Assembly: GCA_021845665.1 (NCBI GenBank)
Contig: JAJZVO010000041.1
Coordinates: 1-37,751, forward strand
Direction: 5' to 3'
Length of the DNA stretch: 37,751 nt
Source: Bacteroidota bacterium
GTDB lineage: Bacteria; Bacteroidota; Ignavibacteria; Kryptoniales; JAKASW01
In this document: one piece after another, positions 1 to 8,768 of the stretch
Layout: the number at the start of each line of letters is the position of its first letter
Numbering within the stretch: the stretch's first letter is position 1
Notes under the pieces: model-generated
Databases searched by the model: none
Seen by the model: only the letters and a program-made list of their open reading frames with translations
What the model was told of the DNA's origin: nothing
Program-made: the position numbers and the translations under genes

Positions 1-69
1 GGCAAACAGCATCATCGCTCTCAGGTGTATCCTTATGAGCCATCATTGGGACGATTTTTGGGCTTACAG

Positions 70-94
70 GCCCCGCATACGATATAGGCGGGGC
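70..94. other. GC-rich hairpin near the left edge
   Basis: Perfect 7-bp stem (70-76 GCCCCGC with 88-94 GCGGGGC) around an 11-nt loop. There is no T-run on either side, so it is not a clear intrinsic terminator. It lies about 90 nt before the first gene and could end transcription from a gene left of the window or belong to the leader of the first gene. The rest of 1-182 holds no gene I can support. Confidence 0.35.
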
Positions 95-182
95 AGGGCC
101 GCCGCTTGATGAAAACCTCTTACAAAATTGTCGCACACCCCTTGATTGATAGTGTGTTTTGTCGAAATTAAATTCGAACATC

Positions 183-2039
183 ATGAAAAGACTCGTCGTA
201 ACCTCGCTGCTCCTCCTCTCGTTTACTGCAGTGGTCTTTTGCCAGTCGGTCGATGAGCAGAACAAGCTCCGCATCGCACAGGCTCTCGAGCAGGCGGGCG
301 AATTCGGCAAGGCTCTAGACTTCTACAGGCAGTTGCATGATTCCAGCCCGGGAAATTTCGTCTACTTCGACGGCCTTCGGCGTGCCTACATGAATCTGAA
401 GCAGTATGACAGTGCAGGGGTGCTCATACGGCAGCGGCTGCTTGCCGATCCGAAGAATGTTTCACTCTATTGCGAACTAGGCGACGCGTATTTCAAATCC
501 GGCAAACAGGATTCGGCAATGGACGCCTGGAATAAGGCAATCGACGTGGACCCCAAAAACTCGGGCACGTACCAGGCAGTCGCCGGCATTATGGCACAGA
601 ACCGCCTCTTCGAGAAAGCTATCGATATTTATAGGCGTGGAGAAAAAACGACGAGCTACAAATCCGGCTTCATCATACAGATAGCCAGACTATATTTCTA
701 CATGATGAACTACCGGGGGGCGTTGAAGGAAATGCTAAGGCTCCTTTCAACGAGCGACAAAACCGTAGCTGTCACTTACATACAGAATGAGATCGAATCG
801 TACAGCACGAGCAGACAGACTGTAGATCAGTTCACGCAGGAAATGAAGGAGCAGGTCGATAAGAACTCCTCCAACGTCGACTACAGACGCATTCTCGCTT
901 TTCTATACATGCAGCAGAAGAACTACAAGTCCGCCTACGACACTTACAGATGGCTCGACGATCATACCGGTCCCAAAGGCATCGAACTACTGGAGTTTGC
1001 CGAAAGAGCTTACGGCGACGAAGCTTATAGTGTTGCCGCGAATGCGTTCAGCGAAGTGTCAAGGCTCTCCAAAGTCGAGCCCGTGGTTTCCCAGGCGATA
1101 ATGGGATACGCCAATTCGCTTCGCAGGCTTGGCGAAGAGCTATACTCCGATGACGACCGCCCATGCGCCTCCGACGACAGTCTTCAGGACCTCAACGCGG
1201 CTCTTGCTGCCTATGCTCAGATAATTGACAATTATCCCAGGACTCAATACTTCAGCCAGGCAGTCTTGAACTCGATAGATATCCGGATGAACTACTTCCA
1301 CGATACGAAGGCCGCCGAGCGGCTCTTCGCCGAACACGGAAACTTTGCCCCCGAATATTCACATACGGCAGCTCTCGCCAGGATAGACCTCTATATGATG
1401 GAAGGGCGTTTCAATGACGCTCTCTCATCGTCGCTGCAGCTGCTTAGAGCCGACAGCCGCGACCGTTCGTCCCTGCCTTCAGATGTCAATGTTCTGAGTA
1501 AATTGAGATTCGAAGCTGCGCGCGCGCTTTACTATCTCGGAAACTTCGACAGCGCTTCTTATTATCTGAACGAGATCATGGCGGACCCGATGTCGGATGC
1601 GGCTAACGAGGCTATCCAGCTGTCCGATATTATCCAGAGCAATAAGGCGAACACGCAGGCATTGAAAGACTACGCTGCCGCTGACGCGATGGAGATCGAG
1701 GGGCGTATCCCTGAAGCGGCGCTTCAGCTAGAAGAAATCGTGAAATCCTATCCGCAAATGCCGCTTACATCAAACGCGAGATTCCAGCTCGCGACCGCTT
1801 ACTGCGCCATGGGGAATGTGAAAGAGGCACTCAAAAGCTACTTGGTGCTGGCGGCCGACAGCACGGGCGTTTTTGCCGACAGAGCACAGTTCAGGATTGC
1901 AAAAATATATGAAGTGACACTTCACGACAGCAGCAGGGCAGTGACGGAGTATGAGAATTTTCTCGCGAGATTCCCGAATTCCATTTACCAGGATAAGGTG
2001 CGGGATATACTTCGAAGAATGCTTGGAAGTAATTCGTAA
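183..2039 (+). CDS. secreted tetratricopeptide-repeat protein
   Basis: Predicted exported TPR protein of 618 aa. The ATG at 183 is preferred over an in-frame TTG at 159, because it puts a typical signal peptide at the very N-terminus: MKR, a Leu/Val-rich core, then a cleavage region near FCQS at residues 18-21. The mature part is a series of degenerate helical repeats with TPR-type spacing. They are clearest around residues 30-150 and again in the last 100 residues, where the YxxFLxRFPNS pattern resembles BamD/YbgF-type repeats. The role is unknown; TPR proteins of this layout usually scaffold envelope complexes. The next gene starts 27 nt downstream and also encodes an exported protein, so the two are probably cotranscribed. 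No catalytic motif is visible. Confidence 0.85.
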   Translation: MKRLVVTSLLLLSFTAVVFCQSVDEQNKLRIAQALEQAGEFGKALDFYRQLHDSSPGNFVYFDGLRRAYMNLKQYDSAGVLIRQRLLADPKNVSLYCELGDAYFKSGKQDSAMDAWNKAIDVDPKNSGTYQAVAGIMAQNRLFEKAIDIYRRGEKTTSYKSGFIIQIARLYFYMMNYRGALKEMLRLLSTSDKTVAVTYIQNEIESYSTSRQTVDQFTQEMKEQVDKNSSNVDYRRILAFLYMQQKNYKSAYDTYRWLDDHTGPKGIELLEFAERAYGDEAYSVAANAFSEVSRLSKVEPVVSQAIMGYANSLRRLGEELYSDDDRPCASDDSLQDLNAALAAYAQIIDNYPRTQYFSQAVLNSIDIRMNYFHDTKAAERLFAEHGNFAPEYSHTAALARIDLYMMEGRFNDALSSSLQLLRADSRDRSSLPSDVNVLSKLRFEAARALYYLGNFDSASYYLNEIMADPMSDAANEAIQLSDIIQSNKANTQALKDYAAADAMEIEGRIPEAALQLEEIVKSYPQMPLTSNARFQLATAYCAMGNVKEALKSYLVLAADSTGVFADRAQFRIAKIYEVTLHDSSRAVTEYENFLARFPNSIYQDKVRDILRRMLGSNS

Positions 2040-2066
2040 GGACTATGTAACGAAGAGGAGCAGGAT

Positions 2067-3332
2067 ATGAAACGGATGTTGTTCCTGATTTTGATGCTTG
2101 TCTCGACGACCGTCTTCGCTCAAAACAAGCTATTCATATACATGGATTTGAAACAGACAAACGATCTGAGAGCCTATGGCATCGCATACTATGCCCTCGA
2201 GCATGGGACTGAGGTCGACTGGCTTCTCAATTATAGAGGCGGATCGTTCATGATGGATTACAGCCGGGTGCTGGCGACAGAGTGCAGGATACGAGGAGTC
2301 GCGTTCGATGAACTATCTGCGGCGCAGGCGGCTGAGATCTACGCCACGGTTCAGAACATCGACAACAACATGGACGTAGTTCGGCTCGAGAAGGCTCCGA
2401 AGATTGCGGTCTATATACCGCCGAATTATCACCCGTGGGATGATGCCGTCACCCTCGCACTCAACTATGCTGAGATACCCTATACCCAGGTCTGGGACAC
2501 CCAGGTTCTGGAAGGGAAACTCCCCAAGTATGACTGGCTGCATCTTCATCACGAGGATTTCACCGGACAATACGGCAAGTTCTACGGAGCTTATGCGAAC
2601 GCACCATGGTACATACAGGAAGTCGCGATGGACGAAAAGGAAGCGCATCGCATGGGGTTCAGGAAAGTCTCCGACGAGAAGAAGGCAGTGGCCCAGGCGA
2701 TAAAGAACTATGTAGGACAGGGCGGGTTCCTTTTCGCTATGTGTTCGGCCACCGAGACGCTCGACATCGCGCTTGCTGCCCAGCATGTCGATATATGCGA
2801 TGCGGTCTTCGACGGAGATCCGCCCGATCCTCACGCGCAGGAAAAGCTCGATTTTGCGAACTGCCTAGCATTTCAGAACTTCAAGATAATTGAGAATCCG
2901 TACGTCTACGGCTTCTCCAATATAAACGACCCTCCGAACGACTCGGTACAGTTCCGCGACCCGGCGACGGATTACTTCACCCTATTCCAATTTTCCGCCA
3001 AGTACGATCCCGTGCCCACCATGCTCACGCAGGACCAGGTAAACGTTATCCATAATTTCATGGGACAGACCACCTCGTTCCGGAGAAGTCTCATCAAACC
3101 TGACGTTGTCATCATGGGACAGAAGGAAGGGACGCAGGAAGTAAAGTATATCCACGGCGACTTCGGCAAGGGAACATGGACATTTCTTGGTGGACACGAT
3201 CCGGCTGCTTACGAGCATCTTGTAGGCGACCCGCCGACAGATCTGTCTCTTCACAAGAACTCACCCGGCTACAGGCTGATTCTGAACAACGTCCTTTTCC
3301 CGGCTGCGAAGCGTAAGCCGCAAAAAACCTGA
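2067..3332 (+). CDS. secreted FCB-family protein often labelled 'asparagine synthetase B'
   Basis: Exported protein of 421 aa with a signal peptide (MKR, hydrophobic core, cleavage after VFA at about residue 18). An AGGAG ribosome-binding site lies just before the ATG. The segment MDLKQTNDLRAYGIAYYAL and the following VDWLLNYRGGSF match what I recall of a Bacteroidota/Ignavibacteria family that databases often call asparagine synthetase B. No asparagine synthetase features are visible: no N-terminal Cys of a class II amidotransferase and no SGGLDS loop. The fold may instead resemble class I glutamine-amidotransferase-like or ThuA-like proteins (residues ~110-260, GGFLFAMCSAT). It sits 27 nt after a secreted TPR gene. 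I regard the enzymatic label as unsupported and the true function as unknown. Confidence 0.8.
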   Translation: MKRMLFLILMLVSTTVFAQNKLFIYMDLKQTNDLRAYGIAYYALEHGTEVDWLLNYRGGSFMMDYSRVLATECRIRGVAFDELSAAQAAEIYATVQNIDNNMDVVRLEKAPKIAVYIPPNYHPWDDAVTLALNYAEIPYTQVWDTQVLEGKLPKYDWLHLHHEDFTGQYGKFYGAYANAPWYIQEVAMDEKEAHRMGFRKVSDEKKAVAQAIKNYVGQGGFLFAMCSATETLDIALAAQHVDICDAVFDGDPPDPHAQEKLDFANCLAFQNFKIIENPYVYGFSNINDPPNDSVQFRDPATDYFTLFQFSAKYDPVPTMLTQDQVNVIHNFMGQTTSFRRSLIKPDVVIMGQKEGTQEVKYIHGDFGKGTWTFLGGHDPAAYEHLVGDPPTDLSLHKNSPGYRLILNNVLFPAAKRKPQKT

Positions 3333-3378
3333 TCCTGGCCTCGCGTACATTGTCACAAACAATATCGGAGTTTTGCGC

Positions 3379-3416
3379 TCGGGAGAGGCATCGATTTCAA
3401 TAGATGCCTTCGGGAG
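3379..3416. repeat. 24-nt palindrome flanked by 7-nt direct repeats
   Basis: A palindrome at 3386-3409 (AGGCATC, 10-nt loop, GATGCCT) is flanked without any gap by direct repeats TCGGGAG at 3379-3385 and 3410-3416. The arrangement looks like a tiny insertion with a target-site duplication, or like a REP-type element. It lies in the 400-nt gap between two convergent genes, about 45 nt after the upstream stop codon. No T-run follows it, so it is not a standard terminator. Confidence 0.55.
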
Positions 3417-3423
3417 CCCAGCC

Positions 3424-3591
3424 CCTAGAGACGCGGCCGAAAAGTCCAACCAGAAAGAGCACGAAGATTTTTCACGAAGGACACGAAGGGCTCTATTCAT
3501 TTATCGTTCTTTCTTTGTGTTCTTTGCGCCCTTTCTTCGTGACCTTTGTGGTTAAATAGTTTTGCAGCGGGTTTTCGGCCACGTCCCTAGG
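3424..3591. repeat. MITE-like element with 20-bp terminal inverted repeats
   Basis: A 168-nt noncoding block ends in 20-bp inverted repeats, 3424-3443 and 3572-3591, that match at 18 of 20 positions (core GGCCGAAAA). Inside lies a second, longer imperfect inverted repeat: about 3448-3488 against the reverse complement of about 3514-3554, roughly 29 of 41 positions matching, made of CACGAAGG/CACAAAGG-like units. The whole block could fold into one long hairpin. No open frame of interest is present and no target-site duplication is obvious. Together with the neighbouring palindrome it fills most of the 400-nt gap between convergent genes. Confidence 0.6.
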
Positions 3592-3733
3592 CGGCATCTG
3601 CCCAATTCGATTCCTATCAAAACACGAAATCCGGAGGCGTTTGCCCTGTTGGCAGCCATCTCGGACAGGGATCCATTCGGACGATTCATCGGATGGATAC
3701 GTGCTGGACAGCTCCAAGGCCGCCTGGGCGGGA

Positions 3734-4156
3734 TTATCTAACGAGCCTCCTGTGTTCCACCATGATGCACCGGTTCATAACTACCTGCAAACCCCCGTCT
3801 GCCGCGATGCGCGCCGCTTCCTCATTCTCGATTCCCAGCTGCATCCAAAGAACTCCCGCTTTCGCATCTATTGCATCTCTTGCCGTCTCCTCCAGATATT
3901 CGGCGCGCCGGAACACATCGACAATGTCGACCTGCCTGCCGATGCTTGCGACGGTCGGGTAGCACTTCGCCCCGAGGACTTGTATGTATTTAGGGTTCAC
4001 CGGGATAAAATCGTACCCAACGTGCATGAGAAACCGCGAAATCAAATTGCTATCGCGCGACGGGTCCTCTGAGGCCCCGACTACCGCGATGGTCCTCGCA
4101 TCTTTTAGCATCCGACGTATCTCGTCGTCTTCGTCAACGGTAAGCGACGGAGTCAT
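3734..4156 (-). CDS. CoA-binding domain protein (YccU-like)
   Basis: A 140-aa single-domain Rossmann-fold protein of the CoA_binding_2 family. The nucleotide-binding loop [12 protein letters not shown] is at residues 25-36. The family pattern continues with a [10 protein letters not shown]-type strand, then VDIVDVFR and [11 protein letters not shown]. Family members bind coenzyme A, but their physiological role is mostly unknown. The start codon overlaps the gcvPB stop in an ATGA, so the two are translationally coupled on the minus strand. The length fits the family, and no residues appear to be missing. Confidence 0.9.
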   Translation of the reverse strand: MTPSLTVDEDDEIRRMLKDARTIAVVGASEDPSRDSNLISRFLMHVGYDFIPVNPKYIQVLGAKCYPTVASIGRQVDIVDVFRRAEYLEETARDAIDAKAGVLWMQLGIENEEAARIAADGGLQVVMNRCIMVEHRRLVR

Positions 4157-5595
4157 TCTTTAAAACAGACGTTGATCTTTCTTGCAGCGTAGGCATCGTC
4201 AAGCCTGCGCATCGGCGCGGTTGTAGGTGCGGTTGTCACCACTTCAGGATTCGATTTAGTCTCTTCGTCGATCTTCAGGAGTGCGTCGGCGAAGGCATCC
4301 AGGGTCTCCTTTGTCTCGGTTTCGGTGGGCTCGATCATCAGGGCCTCATGTATTATGAGAGGAAAGTATATGGTCGGCGCGTGGTAGCCGTAGTCGAGAA
4401 TCCGCTTGGCAATGTCGAGTGTCTTAACTCCGCGCTCTTTCTGTTTGTCGGCCGAGAGAACGAATTCATGCATCGGCCGTGCTTTGTAAGGGAGAACAAA
4501 AGCTCCGCGCAGCTTGCTCAGGAGGTAGTTCGCGTTTATGACCGCGTTGACACTGTTTCCTCTCAGACCGTCCGGGCCGTGAGAAAGTATGTAAGTATAC
4601 GCGCGGACATGCATCCCGAAGTTTCCGAAGAACGAATGTATCTTGCCGATCGTGCCCGGCTTGTCATAATTGAGTACGAACTTGTCGTTTCGCTTCTCGA
4701 TGACCGGCACAGGCAAAAATTCTTTCAGCTTGTCGTTGGCGGCCACTGGACCCGAGCCCGGTCCGCCGCCGCCGTGCGGTGTCGAAAAAGTCTTGTGCAG
4801 GTTGATATGCACGACGTCGAATCCCATATCGCCCGGTCTCACCAGTCCGACAATCGCATTGAGGTTCGCGCCGTCCATATAAAGCAAACCGCCCACGTCA
4901 TGAACCATCTTGCTTATCTTAACGATGTTGGTCTCAAAAATGCCGAGGGTATTGGGGTTGGTCAGCATCATGCCTGCCACTTCATCGTCGAGGTGCTGCT
5001 TGAGGTCATCAAGATCTACTGTCCCGTTCTCGTTGGACTTGATGCTTACGGCCTTGTACCCGCTTATGGCAACGCTCGCGGGATTCGTGCCGTGGGCTGA
5101 GTCGGGAACGAGGATCTTACTCCTGACTTTTCCCATCGACTCGTGATATTTTCTGATAAGCATAATGCCCGTCAGTTCGCCCTGGGCGCCCGCAGCGGGT
5201 TGAAGGGAAACTGCAGTCATGCCGGAAATCTCTCTAAGGAGTTCGGCGAGATTGTACATCAGCTCTAGTGCGCCCTGGACCGCTTCCTGCGGGGCCAGCG
5301 GATGAACGTCGGCATTTCCTGCCATCGCCGATGTCTTCTCGTTCACCTTCGGGTTGTACTTCATCGTGCAGGAACCGAGCGGATAGAATCCCTTGTCGAT
5401 GTGGTAATTCATGTTCGACAGCCTCACGAAATGCCGTACCACTTCATTCTCACTCACTTCGGGAAGTTCGGCCGCTGTTTTCCGCAAGAGTTTTTCCGGA
5501 ATCAGTTTCTCTGAAAGTCCGGGAACGTCGATCCGGGGCAGGGTGTAGCCTTTTCGCCCCTTGTGCGATAATTCAAAAATGAGTTTTTCGGGCAT
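4153..5595 (-). CDS. gcvPB: glycine dehydrogenase (decarboxylating) subunit 2
   Basis: C-terminal-type subunit of the two-subunit P-protein of the glycine cleavage system. With subunit 1 it decarboxylates glycine and passes the aminomethyl group to lipoylated H-protein in the cytoplasm. The 480-aa length is normal. The N-terminal [10 protein letters not shown] motif is at residues 74-83. The PLP-binding lysine is K268 in the [13 protein letters not shown] segment. AGAAGG precedes the ATG. It shares an ATGA overlap with the CoA-binding gene downstream. The partner genes (gcvPA, gcvH, gcvT) are not in the window, so they must lie elsewhere. A TATAAT-like -10 is present about 40 nt upstream. Confidence 0.95.
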   Translation of the reverse strand: MPEKLIFELSHKGRKGYTLPRIDVPGLSEKLIPEKLLRKTAAELPEVSENEVVRHFVRLSNMNYHIDKGFYPLGSCTMKYNPKVNEKTSAMAGNADVHPLAPQEAVQGALELMYNLAELLREISGMTAVSLQPAAGAQGELTGIMLIRKYHESMGKVRSKILVPDSAHGTNPASVAISGYKAVSIKSNENGTVDLDDLKQHLDDEVAGMMLTNPNTLGIFETNIVKISKMVHDVGGLLYMDGANLNAIVGLVRPGDMGFDVVHINLHKTFSTPHGGGGPGSGPVAANDKLKEFLPVPVIEKRNDKFVLNYDKPGTIGKIHSFFGNFGMHVRAYTYILSHGPDGLRGNSVNAVINANYLLSKLRGAFVLPYKARPMHEFVLSADKQKERGVKTLDIAKRILDYGYHAPTIYFPLIIHEALMIEPTETETKETLDAFADALLKIDEETKSNPEVVTTAPTTAPMRRLDDAYAARKINVCFKE

Positions 5596-5634
5596 TCAAC
5601 CTTCTCTTTTTGTAAAATTAAAAGTCCGAAGGCG

Positions 5635-5640
5635 ATTATA
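5635..5640 (-). promoter_or_regulatory. candidate -10 element for gcvPB
   Basis: On the minus strand the hexamer reads TATAAT exactly, about 40 nt upstream of the gcvPB start. No convincing -35 is found at 16-18 nt. No glycine-riboswitch fold was recognised by eye in this leader. Confidence 0.3.
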
Positions 5641-5691
5641 CAAGGAAGCCGAACAACGCCTCCGGTTACTCCATTTATTGGACACGGAAAG

Positions 5692-5793
5692 CACTGAAAG
5701 GGCCCGGATATTCACGGATCTTTAACTCAGACACACCTGGAAGTGCGATTTATCCTGTCGTTACGTAACATCCGTGTGCCATTTCCTTCAGTG
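5692..5793. repeat. imperfect inverted repeat in the gcvPB-lemA intergenic region
   Basis: Left arm 5692-5726 (starts CACTGAA, contains CACGGAT) matches the reverse complement of the right arm 5760-5793 (also starts CACTGAA and contains CACGGAT) with several mismatches and one gap. The style recalls the larger element at 3424-3591 and may be a decayed relative. It occupies the middle of the 258-nt divergent intergenic region, and no gene is visible there. Confidence 0.4.
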
Positions 5794-5800
5794 AATAACC

Positions 5801-5829
5801 TTGAGTTTCAATCACCCCTTATCTAAATT
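5801..5829 (+). promoter_or_regulatory. candidate promoter for the lemA operon
   Basis: TTGAGT at 5801-5806, a 17-nt spacer, then TAAATT at 5824-5829. The predicted transcript start falls just before the AAGGAG ribosome-binding site at about 5839. The same -10 hexamer with the same spacing occurs before htpX. Confidence 0.45.
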
Positions 5830-5853
5830 GGGCTAAACAAAAGGAGCACTTTT

Positions 5854-6465
5854 ATGTCGCGAGGAGCGATTATTGCGTTTTCGATAGTGGGTTTCATCAT
5901 TCTTGTCGGGCTTGCAGTTGTCGGATGGTGGTTTGGCACGTACAACAAGCTCGTGGCTTACGACCAGAACGTCAAGCAGGCCTGGGGAGAAGTTGAAACC
6001 CAGTACCAGCGCAGATACGATCTTATTCCGAATCTTGTCGCGACTGTCAAGGGTTATGCAAAGCACGAGTCAGATGTGTTTGATAAGGTGGCCGAAGCTC
6101 AGGCAAATATCGGCCGGGTGAATATGACGCTCCCTTCGAACGTGATAGACAACCCACAGGAATTCAAGAGATTCGAGGAGGCTCAGAACGGCCTGGGCAA
6201 CGCTTTGTCGAGACTGTTAGCTATCACCGAGGCTTACCCTGACTTGAAATCAAATCAAAACTTCCTGGCCCTGCAATCCCAGCTTGAAGGCACTGAGAAC
6301 AGGATTGCTGTGGCTAGAATGCGTTTCAATGAGTCGGTTCAGAGTTATAATACAATAGTGCAGGAAATGCCGGGATCAATCGTGGCATCCGCGAGTGGAT
6401 TCCATACGCGACCTTACTTTGAAGCGGTCCAGGCTGCTGCTGCGGCACCGAAAGTGAAGTTCTAA
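5854..6465 (+). CDS. lemA: LemA family membrane protein
   Basis: LemA-family protein of 203 aa with an N-terminal membrane segment at residues ~5-27 and a long helical exposed domain. The hallmark helices are visible: YNKLVAYDQNVKQAWGEVETQYQRR, YDLIPNLVATVKGYAKHE and the ENRIAVARMRFNESVQSYN segment. AAGGAG lies 9 nt before the ATG. LemA proteins are often encoded beside TPM-domain or HtpX proteins and are thought to act in envelope maintenance, though the biochemical role is not established. Here a TPM gene begins one base after the stop, and htpX lies four genes downstream. Confidence 0.93.
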   Translation: MSRGAIIAFSIVGFIILVGLAVVGWWFGTYNKLVAYDQNVKQAWGEVETQYQRRYDLIPNLVATVKGYAKHESDVFDKVAEAQANIGRVNMTLPSNVIDNPQEFKRFEEAQNGLGNALSRLLAITEAYPDLKSNQNFLALQSQLEGTENRIAVARMRFNESVQSYNTIVQEMPGSIVASASGFHTRPYFEAVQAAAAAPKVKF

Positions 6466-6466
6466 A

Positions 6467-7261
6467 ATGCGTCGTTTAAATTTCTTCAGGAAAGCTCCCG
6501 TTGCTTTCCTAATTGTTCTGGCGCTCTCCGGGGTATCGTTCGCACAGGCGAAACTCTTCGAATCGTCCAAGGTTCCCAGGCTGACACAGTTCGTGACGGA
6601 TAACGCCGGTGTGCTTACTCAAGTCCAGATCGCTGCATTGGATCAGAGGCTGGTTGCGTACCAGGACTCTACATCTAATCAGATTGTTGTACTGACCGTC
6701 AAGTCAGTTCCACAGGGAGACCTGTTTGATTACTCCATGGCGGTCGCTACGAAGAACAAGATAGGCCAGAAAGGCAAGGACAACGGCTTGCTATTCACGG
6801 TGGATGTCGGCGATCATAAGGCGAGGTTCGAAGTGGGATACGGACTCGAGCCAGTTGTCACAGATGCTTACTCAAGTTATATATTGAATGAGATTGTGAT
6901 ACCCGAGTTCAAGAAAGACCAGTACTACCGTGGTATCAGCAAAGGGATCACTGCACTGCAGTCACTGATCGGCGGAACGTTCCATGCGAAACCCATCAAA
7001 CACAGGAATAATGCGAACCTGCTTCCGCTGATATTCTTCGGCATTGTCTTTCTTTTGCCGTTGCTCTTCGGAAACCGAAGGTATTCCGCGTCCTCGGGCG
7101 GAGCCGGATTCGGTTGGCTGATACTGCCGACAATCCTGGGTGGACTCGGTGGCTTTGGCGGTGGAGGTGGTGGAGGTGGCTTCGGCGGCGGCGGTGGATT
7201 TGGCGGCTTCAGCGGCGGCGGCGGCGGCTTCGGCGGCGGCGGTGCAAGTGGAAGCTGGTAA
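6467..7261 (+). CDS. TPM-domain membrane protein with Gly-rich tail (YgcG-like)
   Basis: A 264-aa exported protein: signal peptide at residues 1-26 (ends SFAQA), a TPM domain at ~35-165 (VTDNAGVLT, NQIVVLTVKSVP, NGLLFTVDVGDHKARFEVGYGLE), one membrane segment at ~185-200, then a tail made almost wholly of Gly, Phe and Ser that ends GGGGASGSW. This is the standard layout of TPM/YgcG proteins encoded next to LemA. The spacing to lemA is one base. TPM domains are implicated in photosystem II repair in plants and in envelope functions in bacteria; an enzymatic role here is unproven. Confidence 0.92.
   Translation: MRRLNFFRKAPVAFLIVLALSGVSFAQAKLFESSKVPRLTQFVTDNAGVLTQVQIAALDQRLVAYQDSTSNQIVVLTVKSVPQGDLFDYSMAVATKNKIGQKGKDNGLLFTVDVGDHKARFEVGYGLEPVVTDAYSSYILNEIVIPEFKKDQYYRGISKGITALQSLIGGTFHAKPIKHRNNANLLPLIFFGIVFLLPLLFGNRRYSASSGGAGFGWLILPTILGGLGGFGGGGGGGGFGGGGGFGGFSGGGGGFGGGGASGSW
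7140..7255 (+). repeat. Gly-codon low-complexity tract
   Basis: A GGC/GGT/GGA-rich tract encoding the Gly-rich tail of the TPM protein. Such tracts are prone to slippage and misassembly, but the reading frame is intact here. The Pro-rich frame on the opposite strand is a shadow of it. Confidence 0.7.
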
Positions 7262-7298
7262 TTCAAAATTGAAAATCTAGAATTCAGAATCCCCTGAT

Positions 7299-8315
7299 AT
7301 GCTAATAATAATGGACAAATCCGCGACGGACGAACAGATCGAGATTGTCGAAGACAAGATCAGATCTATGGGATGGACGCCGCACGAAATACCCGGGGCG
7401 CTCAGGATCGCGATCGGGATCACCGGAAACAAGGGCGCGGTCGATCCGACACTGTTTGCCAATCTCCCCGGCGTGTCCGAATGCATCCCGGTCAGCAAGC
7501 CGTACAAACTCGTAAGCCGGGACGTAAAGCCTGAGGATACCGTCGTCAAGCTTCCAAACGCCTCGATCGGCGGAAAGGAACTTGCCGTCATGGCCGGTCC
7601 GTGTTCCGTCGAGAGTCGTGCACAGATAATGGAAATCGCGGAGTTCGTAAAGTCGCGGGGAGCGCAGATACTCCGTGGAGGAGCATACAAGCCGCGTACT
7701 TCACCATACGCGTTCCAGGGGCTGAAGGAAGAGGGGCTGAAGTACTTGCGCGAAGCTGCGGACAAGTTCGGGCTGAGCGTAATTACGGAAGTGAAAGATA
7801 CCGAAACAGTTTCTCTCGTAAGTGAATACTCGGACATTCTTCAAATCGGTGCCCGTAACATGCATAACTTCTCACTCCTCGAAACGGTAGGTCGTCTGAG
7901 AAAGCCGGTCCTCCTCAAGCGTGGCCTGGCTGCAACAATCGAAGAGTGGTTGATGGCGGCAGAGTATATCGCTTCGCAGGGGAATTACAATATCGTCCTT
8001 TGCGAGCGGGGGATTCGGACCTTTGAAACTTACACCCGGAATACCCTTGATCTTAACGCAGTTCCTCTCGTGAAGCAGTTATCTCATCTCCCGATTATTG
8101 TCGATCCGAGTCATGGCACGGGAAGCTGGGAGCTTGTTGTACCGATGGCACTTGCAGCAGTGGCTGCTGGGGCCGACGGATTGATGGTGGAGGTACACCC
8201 GCATCCTGAAAAGGCCCTTTCGGATGGGAAACAGTCGCTGAGGCCCGAGAAATTTGCCGAGCTGGTGGAAAAACTGAAGAGAATTGCACCCACGTGCGAT
8301 AGAAGCCTGAAATAG
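7299..8315 (+). CDS. aroF: 3-deoxy-7-phosphoheptulonate synthase, type I-beta with N-terminal regulatory domain
   Basis: DAHP synthase of 338 aa, the first step of the shikimate pathway (PEP plus erythrose 4-phosphate). An N-terminal ferredoxin-like/ACT-like regulatory domain (residues 1-~70) precedes the (beta/alpha)8 barrel, as in the Thermotoga-type enzyme. Barrel motifs include AGPCSVES at 99-106 and [11 protein letters not shown] at 131-141, and the C-terminal DPSHGTG metal/phosphate motif. In the Thermotoga-type enzyme the N-terminal domain mediates feedback inhibition by Tyr/Phe; the same is inferred here. The ribosome-binding site is weak. It is inserted between two TPM genes, 37 nt after the first and 5 nt before the second. 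The window also carries aroE far downstream. Confidence 0.95.
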   Translation: MLIIMDKSATDEQIEIVEDKIRSMGWTPHEIPGALRIAIGITGNKGAVDPTLFANLPGVSECIPVSKPYKLVSRDVKPEDTVVKLPNASIGGKELAVMAGPCSVESRAQIMEIAEFVKSRGAQILRGGAYKPRTSPYAFQGLKEEGLKYLREAADKFGLSVITEVKDTETVSLVSEYSDILQIGARNMHNFSLLETVGRLRKPVLLKRGLAATIEEWLMAAEYIASQGNYNIVLCERGIRTFETYTRNTLDLNAVPLVKQLSHLPIIVDPSHGTGSWELVVPMALAAVAAGADGLMVEVHPHPEKALSDGKQSLRPEKFAELVEKLKRIAPTCDRSLK

Positions 8316-8320
8316 AAACC

Positions 8321-8764
8321 ATGAAAAAGATACTTACCAAAGTCGAACTTACGGAGCTTAGCAACCAGATTGCTGAGATCGAAAAGAAAACGGCAGCCGA
8401 GATAAGGGTTGTTGTAAGGCATAGACGGCACTGGAGTGAACGTAAACTCAACGTTCGGCAGGTGGCCGAGCGCGAATTCAGGGCTCTCAGAATGTCTAAG
8501 ACAAAAAAGGGAACCGGAATACTCATCTTCATATTGGTTGGCGAAAGAAAATTCGAACTCCTTGCAGATCATGGAATCATAAAGGTGATCCCTGAAGATT
8601 TTTGGGAGAACCTCGCAGGGAAACTTTCTGAACATTTCTCGAAGAGCAACTTCCACCACGGATTAAAAACATCGCTTGCTGAAGTAGGCGAAATACTCGA
8701 AAGTAAGGTCCCGCCCGAAGCTTCAAACCCGCATGAACTTCCGAACGATGTCATAGAGGAATAA
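8321..8764 (+). CDS. second, cytoplasmic-type TPM-domain protein
   Basis: A 147-aa protein that is little more than a TPM domain. TAAEIRVVVRHRR matches the first conserved strand, KGTGILIFILVGERKFELLADHGI the central motif, and HFSKSNFHHGLKTSLAEVGEIL the last helix. Unlike the TPM protein two genes upstream, it has no signal peptide, no membrane segment and no Gly-rich tail, so it should be cytoplasmic unless it associates with a partner. It starts 5 nt after aroF and ends 4 nt before the nitrilase. Paired TPM genes, one anchored and one soluble, are common next to lemA. Confidence 0.88.
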   Translation: MKKILTKVELTELSNQIAEIEKKTAAEIRVVVRHRRHWSERKLNVRQVAEREFRALRMSKTKKGTGILIFILVGERKFELLADHGIIKVIPEDFWENLAGKLSEHFSKSNFHHGLKTSLAEVGEILESKVPPEASNPHELPNDVIEE

Positions 8765-8768
8765 CCGG

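Noticed and set aside
2313-2834. Minus-strand frame inside the secreted FCB gene
   Set aside because: No ribosome-binding site or family resemblance; the plus-strand gene has a signal peptide and a good RBS.
3447-3555. CRISPR array suggested by repeated CACGAAGG-like units
   Set aside because: Units are not regularly spaced, there are no unique spacers and no cas genes; the arrangement is an inverted repeat.
3641-4072. Plus-strand open frames across the intergenic end and the CoA-binding gene
   Set aside because: They run antisense to a clear CoA-binding gene and have no recognisable domain or ribosome-binding site.
6925-7266. Minus-strand Pro-rich frame
   Set aside because: It is the antisense of the Gly-codon tract in the TPM gene.
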